Assembly (NCBI GenBank): GCA_963831645.1
Contig: CAWHQZ010000023.1
Span: forward strand, 186,001-250,000
DNA: 64,000 nucleotides
Direction of reading: 5' to 3'
From: CAWHQZ01 sp963831645
Lineage (GTDB): Bacteria > Pseudomonadota > Alphaproteobacteria > Rhizobiales > Aestuariivirgaceae
In this document: in pieces, positions 26,020 to 36,785 of the stretch
How positions within the stretch are numbered: the stretch's first letter is position 1
Layout: each line of letters begins with the position of its first letter
Made by a program: the position numbers and the translations under genes
The notes under the pieces: generated by a model
What the model was told of the DNA's origin: nothing
Database searches by the model: none
Seen by the model: the letters and a program-made list of their open reading frames with translations, nothing else

Positions 26020-27160
26020 TCAATTCTGCCCTTTGGCATACGGGCGATCGCTGCGGCCCGCTCCGCCTTTGAGGACATGAACGTCCTCCGGCGCCCACCG
26101 GACATGAACGACATCGCCGGCGCTCGCCGGATCGGCGAAGAAATCGCTGTCGGGAAGATTGACCACGAACTCTTCGGGGCCGATGCCGTCGAGAGTGACC
26201 TTGACCCAGGTTCCCTGATATTCGATGGCCCGCACTTTGCCGGTGACTGCGTTGGTGGTTACGCCGCCCTTGTCTCCCCTCTTTGACAAGGCGATGCGGT
26301 CACGCCGCACCGAAACGTGCACCGTCGTGCCGGGGGCCGGTGTTGCCTGGGTCGCCGGAAATTCGATCGTGCTGCCGTTGGCGAGATCGACCTTTATCTT
26401 GCCGTCGGCTTTACCGGTGACGCGGCCGGCAAGCACGTTCTGGCCGCCCATGAAGCGGGCGACATAGGCGCTGTAGGGTTCGGCATAGACCTCGCGAGCC
26501 GACGCCGCCTGCTCGATCTGGCCCTGATCCATCACCACCACCATGTCGGCGAGCGCGATCGCTTCCGGCTGCGTGTGGGTCACGTGGATGAAGGTGATGC
26601 CGAGTTCGCGCTGCATGCGCCTGAGTTCGCCGCGCATTTGCAGGCGCAGGAACTCGTCGAGCGCCGACAGCGGCTCGTCGAGCAGCAGCACGCGCGGGTT
26701 GGTGATCAGCGCGCGCGCCAGCGCGATGCGCTGCTGCTGGCCGCCGGAAAGCTGCGCCGGCATGCGGTCGGCAAATGTCTCCATCTGCACGCGCCGCAGC
26801 ATTTCGTGTGCCCGGGCCCGCCGCTCAGCCTTGGCCGCTCCGCGTCATCTTCAGATTGAAGGCGACGTTGTCGAGACAGGTCAGGTGCGGGAAACAGGGC
26901 ATAGCTCTGGAACATCATGGCCGTGCCGCGCCCGACCGGCGGCAGCCCGACGACGTTCTCGCCGTCGATGCGGACCTCGCCGGTCGTCGGCGTCTCGTGA
27001 CCGGCGATCATGCGCAGGATGGTCGTCTTGCCGCAGCCGCTGGGGCCGAGCAGGCAGCAATAGGAGCCGCCCGGAATCTTGAGGTTGATGTCGTCGACCG
27101 CGACCGTCTCGCCGAAGCGCTTGGTGACGTCGGCCAGCTCGATGTGCCGCGTGCAGCCAT
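26020..27160 (-). CDS. polyamine-type ABC transporter ATPase (PotA-like, frameshifted)
   Basis: Pieces across frames give ELADVTKRFGETVAVDDINL, Walker A LLGPSGCGKTTIL, RMIAGHETPTTGEVRIDGEN and the Q loop TAMMFQSYALFP. Then come the ABC signature AQLSGGQQQRIALARAL, Walker B RVLLLDEPLSALDEFLR and H loop FIHVTHTQPEAIALAD. A C-terminal TOBE domain follows (FMGGQNVLAGRV to WAPEDVHVLK). Breaks: near 27145 (start region), 26893 (extra C after TTTCC) and 26845 (extra A). Energises uptake with the two permeases and binding protein upstream. All catalytic motifs are intact, so the indels look like sequence errors. Confidence 0.85.
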
Positions 27161-27181
27161 GTGCCGGATGCTTTCGGTTCG

Positions 27182-28033
<852 letters not shown>

Positions 28034-28051
28034 GGTCAACCTCGGCTGCCT

Positions 28052-28915
28052 CTATCCCGCCAGTTCCCGGCGCACGTCGACCAGGCGCAGGATGGCGGCC
28101 ACCATCAGCGTGACGATGATCAGCAGGATCACCGCGCTCGCCGCTGCCGGCGGATACTGCAGCACGGCGATCTGGTTCGACATGCGCCAGCACCACCGAG
28201 GCGCTCTGGCCGCCGCTCATGATCTTGACCACGAAGAAATCGCCCATCACCAGCGTGATGCACGAAGATCGAGCCGAGCGCGATGCCGGTCTTGCGACAG
28301 CGGGATGACGATGTCCCAGATCACGCGCCAGCCGCTGCGCCGCCGTCCACCGCCGCCTCGATCAGCGAGCGATCGATGCGGGCCATGGAGTTGAAGATCG
28401 GCACGATCATGAACAGCGTGAACAGATGCACGTAGGCGATCGATGACCGCGAAGTCGGAGAACAGCAGGAACTCGAGCGGCTTGTCGGTGACGCCGAGCC
28501 CGATGAGCGCCTGGTTGAAGATGCCGTTGCGTCCCAGGAACGGAATCCACGAGATCATGCGGATGATGTTCGAGGTCCAGAACGGCACCGTGCACAGCAG
28601 GAACAGCGCCATCTGCCACAGGATGCTGCGCACGTGGAACACCAGGAAGTAGGCCACGGTGAAGCCGATCACCAGCGTGATCGCCCACACGATGAGCGCG
28701 TAGTAGATCGTCTTGCAGGTAGAGCATGAGCGTCGTCCGCGAGCCAACAGGTCGGCGTAGTTGCCGAAGACGAACGCCGGGCACGATGTTGAAGTCGTCG
28801 AAGTCGAAGAAGCTGACGGCGATGACCACCAGCAGCGGAATGCCGAAGAACACCAGCAGCACCAGGGTGAGCGGCGCGACCTGCAGGTAGGGCGCGATGC
28901 GCGACAGCTGCCCCG
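28052..28915 (-). CDS. polyamine-type ABC permease (PotB-like, frameshifted)
   Basis: Visible blocks: QLSRIAPYLQVAPLTLVLL, VFFGIPLLVVIAVSFFDFDD, FVFGNYADLL, TIYYALIVWAITLVIGFTVA, YFLVFHVRSILWQMALFLL and CTVPFWTSNIIRMISWIPFL. After a 4-bp duplication near 28437 come VHLFTLFMIVPIFNSMARID and the end VDVRRELAG (stop 28052-28054). Other breaks lie near 28780 and 28718 (extra C), and at 28180-28310. The start codon is not identifiable; the frame runs back into a palindromic repeat at 28919-28976. Carries the membrane pathway with the PotC-like partner. Confidence 0.8.
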
Positions 28916-28918
28916 AAG

Positions 28919-28976
28919 TTCCCTCTCCCCTTTGGGGAGAGAGCCTGCCCTCGGGCTTCGACTCGAGCGGGCAGGG
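28919..28976. repeat. two adjacent palindromes in the binding-protein/PotB gap
   Basis: First hairpin: CCTCTCCCC, TTT, GGGGAGAG at about 28922-28941. Second: CTGCCC at about 28945-28950 pairing with GGGCAG at about 28969-28974. Together they look like a dispersed intergenic repeat that could attenuate transcription into the permease genes. Confidence 0.6.
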
Positions 28977-29003
28977 TGAGGCGCGGCTGGCGAAGGCGAC
29001 GCG

Positions 29004-30315
29004 TCAGGCCGCGAGGAACTCGTTCCACTTCTCGACCATGTAGCCGGTTCTCGTCCATCAGCGTGTTCCAGCAGGCGACGTTGCCCATGCGCTCCCAGAA
29101 GGCGCCGCCGTCGCGCACCGTGCCCGGCCTTCTCCATCAGGTTGCCGTAGGGATCCTTGATCTCGCCCTTGGCCGGCTTGCCTTCGTACCAGTAGTCCCA
29201 CTCGTCCTCGGTCATGAACTTCTTGGCGGTCTCCGGCACCGAGCTGTAGTAGCCCTGCTTGGCGATGAACCCGCCTTGCCAGCCCGACATGTACCAGTTG
29301 AGGTACTCGTAGGCGGCGTCGAGCTTGATGCCGTTGAGGTGGCGCATCGGCGCGATGTAGCTCGCCCAGGCGCGATAGCCTTCCTTCAGCGGCGCGTAGA
29401 AGCACGGAATGCCGCGCGAGCGCACCGCCGTCACCGCCGGCGACCACATCGACTGGATCACCACCTCGCCCGACGCCATCAGGTTCACCGACTCGTCGAA
29501 GGTCGTCCAGAAGGCGCGGAACTGGCCGGACTTCTTGGCCTCGATCAGGATCTCGATGGTCTTGTCGATCTCCTCCTTGGTCATGTTGCCCTTGTCGTCG
29601 TACTTGATGTCGCCGCGCGCTTCGATCGCCATGCGCCGCGTCCATGATGCCGATGGCGGGCACGACGACGATGGCCGTCTTGCCCTTGAACTCGGGATTG
29701 AGCAGTTCCGACCAGCTCTCGATCTTGCGGTTGATCAGGTCCGGCCGCATGCCCAGCGTGTCGGCGTTGTAGACCGTCGGGATGCCGGTCGCCCAGTCGG
29801 TCGGGGCTTTGGCGAACTTCTTGCCGTCCGGGCCTCGACGTACTGCACTTCGAAGGGCAGGATGCCCTGGGTCGACACCTTGCGGCCGTCCGGATACTCG
29901 CCCTTGGTGAAGATCGGCACGACCTTGTCCCACTACTTGAACTTCTTCAGGTCGATGGGCTGCAGCATGCCGCGCGGAGCAAGCTTGGTCTGCAAGAAGT
30001 ACTCGATGTCGGCGATGTCGAGCGATTCGGGCTGTGTCGCGAGGCGGTTGAGCAGCGCATCGTGGGCGCGTTCTGCATCTCGACCTTGAAGCCGAGATCC
30101 TTGGTCGCCTGCTCGGCGATGTCGATGATCGCCGAATAGGAGCCGCCGACCTGCACCAGCGTCACGTCCTTGATGTTCTGCGACCAGACCAGCGGGAAGC
30201 CGTCGATCACGCCGGCGCCGAAAGCGGCCGGCGGCTGCTCCGGCCGTTTCAGGACGCGGCGTCGGCTGATCTTGCGAGCCCGGACAAGGCCGGACCGGGT
30301 CTTGGAAACTGTCAT
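29004..30315 (-). CDS. polyamine-type ABC substrate-binding protein (PotD-like, frameshifted)
   Basis: N-terminus from ATG 30315 (TRSGLVRARKISRRRVLKR), then SQNIKDVTLVQVGGSYSAII. Later frames hold WATGIPTVYNADTLGMRPDL, NRKIESWSELLNPEFKGKTA, MTKEEIDKTIEILIEAKKSG, YLNWYMSGWQGGFIAKQGYY and WDYWYEGKPAKG, ending at stop 29004-29006. Breaks: near 30060, 29830, 29638, 29122 and 29047, each a single C/G indel, plus an in-frame TAG at 29933-29935 that reads TAC if one base is wrong. SRRRVLK suggests Tat export. Such binding proteins take up polyamines or opine-like compounds; the neighbour enzyme favours an amino-acid-derived ligand. Confidence 0.82.
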
Positions 30316-30469
30316 GTCAACCTCCCTTCCCGGCGGGGGCTTGCCGGGTTCTCTTTCGCCTGCTGTCGACATGCTGGCGCACCTCACCCTGACGCATGCG
30401 GCTTGAGGCTCGAGCGATCTTTCGCCGCCGGCAACGGTGAGTCAAGGGTGACGCATCTGCAAGGCTGCG

Positions 30470-31491
30470 TCACGTCGAGATCATCTTCTTCTCGATGCCC
30501 ACGCCGGCGGCCAGCGCGCGCTCGTACTCGAGCGGGATCGTGGCCGAGTCCTGCAAGCGCGATGCCGGTCGAGTCGAACAGCGTGATCTCCTGCGTCCGA
30601 TGTGCGGCCCTTCTTCTTGCCGGTGATCGACTTCGCCGATCTCGCCGGCGATGTCCTGCTCCTTGATCAAGCCCTGGCGCAGCGGCACGTTGATCTCGCC
30701 GTCGGTGCGGCACTGGCGGATGTCGTCGACGAAGATGCGCGCACGCTGCAGGATTGCCGGGTCGAGTTCCTGGTCGCCGGCCTTGTCGGCGCCGAGCGCG
30801 GCGATGTGCGTGCCGGGAGCGATCCATTCGTTCTTCACGATCGGGACCGCGCGCCGGCGTGACGGTGACGACCACGTCGGCGCCGCGACCACGCCTCTCG
30901 AGGTCGAGCGAGGCAGCAGCTTGGCAATTGCGGATATTTCGGCTGCTGCTCCGTGACGAAATCGTCGAGCGTCGCCTGCGAGCGGCTCCACACCCGCACT
31001 TCCTCCCACGGGAACACCTCGTTGCAGGTGGCGAGCACGCCCGCGGCCATGTGGCCGGCGCCGACGATGGCGAGGACCTTCGAGTTCTTGCGCGCCATGC
31101 CATTTGGCCGAGACCGCGGCGGCCGACGCCGGTGCGCATGACCGTGTGATGGCTGCCGTCGCAGATGGCGAGCGGAAAGCCGGTCTCGGGATGGGTGTAG
31201 ATCAGGATCGAGAAGACCGTGGGCAGATCGATACTTCTCGCGGTTGCGCTCGCGGATCGACACCCACTTGCAGGCGGCCGCCTCCGGCTCCTCGATATAG
31301 GAGGGCATCGCCTCCCACTCGCCGGGATACTTGTCGAGGACGATGTGCCCCTTCGGATCCATGTAGAAGCGCCGCTCGCCGTGCATGCGGTAGGCCTGCT
31401 CGACGCAAGCGTTGTACTCCGCGGGCGTGAGCAGGCCCATCATCTCGGTGCGGCTCAGGATCAGCGTCTTGCGGTTGCGCCAGCTTTCCAT
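30470..31491 (-). CDS. ornithine cyclodeaminase/mu-crystallin family enzyme (frameshifted)
   Basis: ATG 31491: ESWRNRKTLILSRTEMMGLL, CVEQAYRMHGERRFYMDPKG and AMPSYIEEPEAAACKWVSI. Later frames carry the Rossmann motif VLAIVGAGHMAAGVLATCNE, FPWEEVRVWSRSQATLDDFV, APGTHIAALGADKAGDQELD and ARIFVDDIRQCRTDGEINVP, then end near KKMIST. Breaks lie near 31220, 31100, 30900-30850 and 30600-30550. Family members cyclise ornithine to proline, reduce cyclic imines or break down opines. It precedes the polyamine-type ABC genes on the same strand, suggesting uptake and catabolism of the same compound. It overlaps the DUF1194 gene by 31 bp. Confidence 0.85.
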
Positions 31492-32231
31492 CGTGTTTCC
31501 TCCTTGGCGAGTGCATTCAATTCATCATGCCGCTGGCGGTCGGCCGTCGGCCTGTTGCTGATCTCCTCGAGCAGCTTCTGCCGCATGGCGCGGGCAAAGT
31601 CGGCATAGTCCGCGGCGACGATAACGAAGGCCCCTGGACCTCCGATGACGTGCTCCCGGTAGTAGCGGCCGAGATTTTCCTGTTCGTTTACGATCGCCAG
31701 ACCATTGATGGTGACTCCCGCCGCGACCGCCCGGTCGCGGACGCGGTCGGGGAGGGGTCCCCAGTTGGTTGCCCCGTCGCCGGAGACGTCGATGACCTGA
31801 CGGGTGCCGGAGAATGAGTTGGTGGCGAGTTCAGCCAGGGCGAACCTCAGCGCCCCGTCGACGGCAGTTTCGCCGAGTATGAGACGCCCGGCGCCGACGA
31901 TCCGCTGCGCCATCGTCTCGGCCGAGGCTTCATCGGTCACCGCCGACCAATTGACCACTACCACCTGCTGGCCAGGGCTTGACCACTGCATCACGGCGAC
32001 GGCGATGCCGCCCGCTTTGCGAATAGCGTCAATCACCTCGGGATCGCGGAACGCTGCAGCGAGCCCCTGCACCTGGAGGTTGAACTCCGCCGGGCTGACG
32101 CTACCGGACGCATCAACGGCGAGCATCAGCTCGAGGTCGACCGTGACCTGTGCTCCGGCCGGCTGCCGGTCGGAAGCCAATGCGCAAAAGGTCAATGCCA
32201 CCAGCGCGGGTTTCCAGGTTCTCGGCAACAT
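31461..32231 (-). CDS. DUF1194 (VWA-like) exported protein
   Basis: A 256-aa protein with a Sec signal (PRTWKPALVALTFCALASDR). The VWA-like core begins LELMLAVDASGSVSPAEFNL, with the MIDAS-like DxSxS, then AVAVMQWSSPGQQVVV, VIDVSGDGATNWGPLPDRVR and YYREHVIGGPGAFVIVAADY. This is the standard DUF1194 layout, a periplasmic family of unknown function. The reading frame is intact. It probably leads the operon with the ornithine cyclodeaminase-like gene, which starts inside its 3' end. Confidence 0.9.
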   Translation of the reverse strand: MLPRTWKPALVALTFCALASDRQPAGAQVTVDLELMLAVDASGSVSPAEFNLQVQGLAAAFRDPEVIDAIRKAGGIAVAVMQWSSPGQQVVVVNWSAVTDEASAETMAQRIVGAGRLILGETAVDGALRFALAELATNSFSGTRQVIDVSGDGATNWGPLPDRVRDRAVAAGVTINGLAIVNEQENLGRYYREHVIGGPGAFVIVAADYADFARAMRQKLLEEISNRPTADRQRHDELNALAKEETRWKAGATARR

Positions 32232-32395
32232 GGGGGCGTCTCGTTGCGCCCAAAATTAGACCTTAATCGGTTGCTGGTCTCGACTTGTAGCGTCACGGCG
32301 CCGACGCTATGGTCGCTTCAGCGTGCGAGCCTCGGTGCAATGCCAGGCAGACGCGCGGCGGTTCAGCCAGCTCAGTCAGAAGTGGGAGGATGTGT

Positions 32396-33356
32396 ATGAA
32401 GACATTCAAGAGGTTACTTGCTGCCGGCATTATGGCGCCTGCCCTGATGGCGACGGCGGCGATTGCGGCGGCCCCGGAGTCGACCGACCCGATCAAAATC
32501 GTGCAGAACAACTGGACGAGCCAGTTGGTGCTTTCGATCGTCGTTGGCGAAGTGCTCAAAAGCATGGGCTACAACGTCGAGTACAAGTCGTCGGATACCC
32601 AGCTCCAGTATCAGGCGCTGGCCAATGGCGACATGGATTTCCAGGTCGAGGTTTGGGAAGGCTCGCAGCGCGACAGTTTCGAGAAGGCGTTGGCGGGCGG
32701 AGCCGTCGATCTCGGCGCTCACGACGCGATCACGCGCGAAGAATGGTGGTATCCGAAATATGTGAACGCGACGTTTGCCCGGGACTGCCTGACTGGAAGG
32801 CACTCGACGCCTGCGCGGCCAAGTTCGCGACCGCTGAGACCGGCGACAAGGGCCGCTTCGTTGGGCCGCCGGCCGACTGGGGCAAGCACTATTCCGAGCG
32901 TATCCAGGCTCTGAAAATGAACTTCCAGGAAGTGCCGGTCGGACAGGCCGCCACTTTGTGGGCCGAGCTCCAGGCCGCCTATGACCGCAAGGAGCCGGTC
33001 GTCCTGTTCAACTGGACGCCGAATTTCATCGAAGCGAAGTTCGAAGGCGAGTTCGTGGAGTTTCCCGACTATGACAAGGCCTGCCATGACGATCCGAAAT
33101 GGGGCATGAATCCCGATGCCGTCTATCGATTGCGGCGCACCGAAGAAGGGCTATCTGAAGAAGGCCGGTTCGGTCGAACCTCGAGAAGAAATGGCCCGCC
33201 GCCGCCGCGGTGCTCAAAAAGGTGAACTTTACCAACGCGCAGATCGCTGCCGCTGCGGCGATGGTCGACGTCGACGGCATGACTCCCGAGGAGGCTGCCA
33301 AGAAGTGGATCACCGAGAACAAGGCGACCGTGGATAGCTGGCTGCAGACTCAGTAG
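32396..33356 (+). CDS. glycine betaine/proline-type ABC substrate-binding protein (frameshifted)
   Basis: ATG 32396 after GGGAGGATG. Signal peptide (FKRLLAAGIMAPALMATAAI), then IKIVQNNWTSQLVLSIVVGE, MDFQVEVWEGSQRDSFEKAL and THE ligand-site region AITREEWWYPKYV. Frame two holds GPPADWGKHYSERIQALKMN and EPVVLFNWTPNFIEAKFEGE, with Trp residues of the aromatic betaine cage. Frame three ends KKVNFTNAQIAAAAAMVDVD and ATVDSWLQTQ (stop 33354-33356). Breaks near 32785 and between 33140 and 33190. OpuAC/ProX-like proteins bind quaternary amines for osmoprotection or catabolism. A strong terminator-like hairpin follows. Confidence 0.86.
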
Positions 33357-33377
33357 CTTCTTCGATACGGATCGTAG

Positions 33378-33415
33378 CCCGGGCGCAACGAGCCGTTGCG
33401 CCCGGGATTTTCTTT
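33378..33415 (+). terminator. intrinsic terminator/attenuator after the binding-protein gene
   Basis: A perfect 13-bp stem: CCCGGGCGCAACG (33378-33390), loop AGC, CGTTGCGCCCGGG (33394-33406), followed by ATTTTCTTT. It lies 21 bp after the stop and 36 bp before the ATPase gene, so it should leave most transcripts ending after the binding protein. Confidence 0.88.
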
Positions 33416-33450
33416 CGGAGTTCCCAGGGCCAGGCTTCGCGGGCAGCAAC

Positions 33451-34468
33451 ATGCGCCAGGCAAAGATCTCATGCCGAAACCTTTGGAAGGTCTTCGGGCC
33501 GGATCCGTGCGGCCTTTCTGGCGCGCCACAGGGCGCTCCGGGCGCCGATGCATTCAAGGCTGAAGGATATATCGGCGCCGTTCGCGACGTTTCCTTCGAT
33601 GTTCAGCCAGGCGAGATCCTGATCGTCATGGGTCTCTCCGGTTCCGGCAAGTCGACTCTCATCCGTGCCTCACCCGCCTCAACGATCCGACTGCCGGCGA
33701 GATCATCTTCGATGGCCAGGATCTTCTGAAGGTCAGCGAAAGCGAGCTGATCGAGCTTCGCCGTCACAAGATGGGCATGGTGTTCCAGCATTTCGGCCTG
33801 CTGCCGCACCGCAACGTGCTCTCCAATGTCGCCTTTCCCCTCGAGGTGCGCGGCTACCAGCCGCGAGGAGCGCGAAGCACGAGCCAGGGAGATGATCAGC
33901 TCGTCGGTCTGGAGGGTCGCGAAGGCTTATTTCCCGCGCGAGCTTTCCGGCGGCCAGCAGCAACGTGTCGGCATCGCCCGCTCGCTCGTGGTCGAGCCCG
34001 ACATCTGGTTTCTCGATGAGCCGTTTTCGGCGCTCGACCCCCTCATCCGCCGCGAGATGCAGGATGAGTTCCTGCGGCTCCAGAAGCTGCTAAAGAAGAC
34101 GATCGTCTTCATTACCCACGACTTCGATGAAGCAATCCGCCTTGGCGACCGCATCGGCATCATGAAGGACGGCTACCTCGTGCAGTTGGGCACGCCCGAG
34201 GAAATCGTCACCCGCCCCGCCGACGACTATGTCAGCGAGTTCACGAAGAACGCGCCCCGCGATCGCATCATCACCGTTGGCTCGATCATGGAGGAGCCAA
34301 GCGGGAATCGTGACGCGGCAGCGGCATTCCGGCGGACACGCAAGCATCGGCGATATCGCCGCACGCGTGCTGGCGACTGGTGAGCCCCTGCCGGTGCTCG
34401 GCCCAGGCGGCGAGGCGGTCGGCGTCGTAACTCGCGAGCGAATGATACGCGGCGCTTTATCCGCGTGA
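33451..34468 (+). CDS. glycine betaine/proline-type ABC ATPase (ProV-like, frameshifted)
   Basis: ATG 33451: ISCRNLWKVFGPDP, a long insertion (LSGAPQGAPGADAFKAEGYI), VRDVSFDVQPGEILIVMGLS and Walker A GLSGSGKSTLIR. Other frames hold RRHKMGMVFQHFGLLPHRNV (Q loop), the signature RELSGGQQQRVGIARSL, Walker B WFLDEPFSALDPLIR and H loop IVFITHDFDEAIRLGD. After another break the C-terminal CBS-like part appears (IGDIAARVLATGEPLPVLGP). Breaks near 33668, 33880-33915 and 34310. ProV-type ATPases with CBS domains sense ionic strength in OpuA systems. All catalytic motifs are present. Confidence 0.85.
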
Positions 34469-34474
34469 TCCTCT

Positions 34475-36481
34475 ATGACGGTGGCGCTTTCCGTTCCGCG
34501 GTCCGGCATGACGCTGGAGCTCCGGCGGCATCGGCTGTTGATCGCTGCCGGCGCTGGTGATCCTGCTCTCCGTCGGACTGGCGCAGTTTCTGCCGTGGCT
34601 TGGGCGCTGGCCCGCGGAATGGATCGTTCCGGCGCGCCAGTGGATCACCGATTTCTTCGCCTGGCTCGCCCAGGAAGCGAGCCTCGGGCTGTTCACGGTA
34701 AAGGATTTGACGCGCTTCATTTCGTGGCTTCTGTCGTTGCCGCTGTCGCTGGTCGAGGCTCTGCTCTATCGCGGCGTGCTCGCCTATGGGTGGCCACCGC
34801 TGCCGTGGATCGCGATCGTCGCCGGCGATAGCCATTCTCGGACACTGGATCGGCGGCATGAGGCTGGCGGCATTCAGCGGTGCTCTGCGCCCTCTACCTC
34901 GCCGTCTTCGGCCTGTGGCCGGATGCGATGCAGACCTTGGCGATCGTCATCGTCACCGTGCCGCTCGCTGCCGCTGATCGGGCTCGCGCTGGGCATCTGG
35001 GCGACGCGCTCGCGCCGCGTCGACAGCCTCGTCTCCACGCGCCTTCGACATCATGCAGGCGACACCGCACATGGCCTATCTCGGGCCGGTCGTGGTGCTG
35101 TTCGGCTTTGGCCAGGTGCCGGCCATGCTGGCGACCCTCAGTTTTCGCCATGCCGCCGATGGCGCGCTGCGTGATCCTCGGCATCCGCACGGTCTCGCCC
35201 GAGGTCATCGAGGCCGGCCGCATGGCCGGCTGCACTTCGCGGCAGCTGCTGTGGAAGGTCGAGCTGCCGGCCGCCCAGCAGACGTTGCTTCTCGGTCTCA
35301 ACCAGGTGGTCATGCAGACCCTCGCCATGGCGGTGATCGCCTCGCTGGTCGGCGCCTCGGGTCTCGGCCAGAAGCTCCTGTTCTCCCTGCAGCAACTGCA
35401 GATCGGCAAGGCGACCGAGCAGGGGATCGCCATCACCCTCATCGCCATCGTGCTCGACCGGCTGACACAGGCTTATGCCCATCGCGATCTCACGCGCTTC
35501 GCTCCGGGCACGTCGTGGCTGAGCCGCCACCAGCATCTCTATTGTTTTCCTTACCGTGCTTGCCGTTTCAATCTCTGGCCGCGCGCATGTTTCCCGCTCT
35601 CGCGATTCTGCCGAAAGAATTGACCATCAGCTCCGGGCCGGCGCTCGACGGCGCAGTGCGCTGGATCTCGAAGAACTTCTACGCTTACATCAAGCCGGTG
35701 CGCGACTGGGTCACCCTCTTGCTGCTGCTGCCGCTGCGCGATTTCTATCTGTGGCTGCCGTGGACGATGGTGATCGGTCTCATCGGTCTCCTCGGGTGGC
35801 GTCTTGGCGGCTCGGCGCCTTGCCATCCTGCACTGTCGCGCTCTCCCGTCTTCATGCTGGTGACCGGATTTTGGGTACCGCTGATGCTGACGATCTATCT
35901 GGTCACCGGCGCGACCATCCATCAGCATCCTGATCGGCATTCCCTTGGGCGTTTGGGCCTCGCGCAACGAGCGCGTTGCGCGCGTCGCCATGGCGGTCGT
36001 GCGACACGCTGCAGACGTTTCCGAGCTTCATCTACCTCATTCCGGTCATCATGCTGTTGAAGGTGGGCGACCTTTCCAACATCGTCGCGATCGCTCGCCT
36101 ACGCCAGCGTTCCCGCCATCCGCTTCACCTATCTTGGCATCAGGCGAATTCCGGCGGTCACCATCGAAGCGGCAAGGGCTGCGGGCACCACGTCCTGGCA
36201 GCGGCTCTGGAAGGTCGAACTTGCCGATCGCGCTTCCCGAGATCGTGCTCGGCATCAACCAGACGATCATGATGGCGCTGGCCATGGTGGCGATCACCGC
36301 CCTCATCGGCTCGCGCGATCTTGGCCAGGAAATCTACAAGGCGCTTCCCGGCGCCGATACCGGCCGCGGCCTCCTTGCGGGTCTCGGTATCGCCTTCATC
36401 GGCATCATCGCCGACCGCCTGTTCGGCGCGTGGGCGGCGAGACGCAAGAAGGAGCTGGGTCTGAGTGACGACCGCGGATAG
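34475..36481 (+). CDS. double-domain betaine-type ABC permease (ProW-like fusion, frameshifted)
   Basis: Two complete permease units lie in tandem with no clear stop between them once indels are repaired. Unit 1: LSVGLAQFLPWLGRWPAEWI, HMAYLGPVVVLFGFGQVPAM, EAA-type loop EVIEAGRMAGCTSRQLLWKV, VIASLVGASGLGQKLLFSLQ. Unit 2: ALAILPKELTISSGPALDGA, FYLWLPWTMVIGLIGLLGW, LQTFPSFIYLIPVIMLLKVG, EAARAAGTTSWQRLWKVELP, ITALIGSRDLGQEIYKALPG, ending SDDRG. The length is about 665 aa against about 300 for E. coli ProW. Breaks occur near 34555, 34830-34890, 34970, 35040, 35145, 35810, 35915, 36000, 36085 and 36225. Starts 6 bp after the ATPase gene. Confidence 0.82.
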
Positions 36482-36785
36482 CCGTAGGCTTCGTAGCGAA
36501 GTGTTCCAAAGCGCGCACATGGCCTTTGGCTGCCGGCAGCGGCACTTGAAACTTTGCGTCTGCTTCCTAGCTGCCTAATGTCGGCCCTCGCATGATCCTC
36601 AGTTTCAGAAGGTGCCCTTCCTTGATCCCTGACATTTTCGGACGAATTTCCGCCATACTCTCTCCAGGCGTAGAGGCCGGTTCCCCTAGCAGGTGCGGCT
36701 CCCGAAGCTTCGTCCACGGTGCGCGAAGCAGGGGCCTCCGAAGTCGTTAGCGTCCAGCCTGCTCGCAGGGATAAAGCGCCAACCT
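36482..36785 (+). other. gap without a recognised gene
   Basis: 304 bp between the permease and the second cyclase gene. No EcfG promoter, RNA gene or T-tailed hairpin was seen. The frame of the cyclase is open to 36693, but homology starts at ATG 36786. It probably holds the cyclase promoter. Confidence 0.5.
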
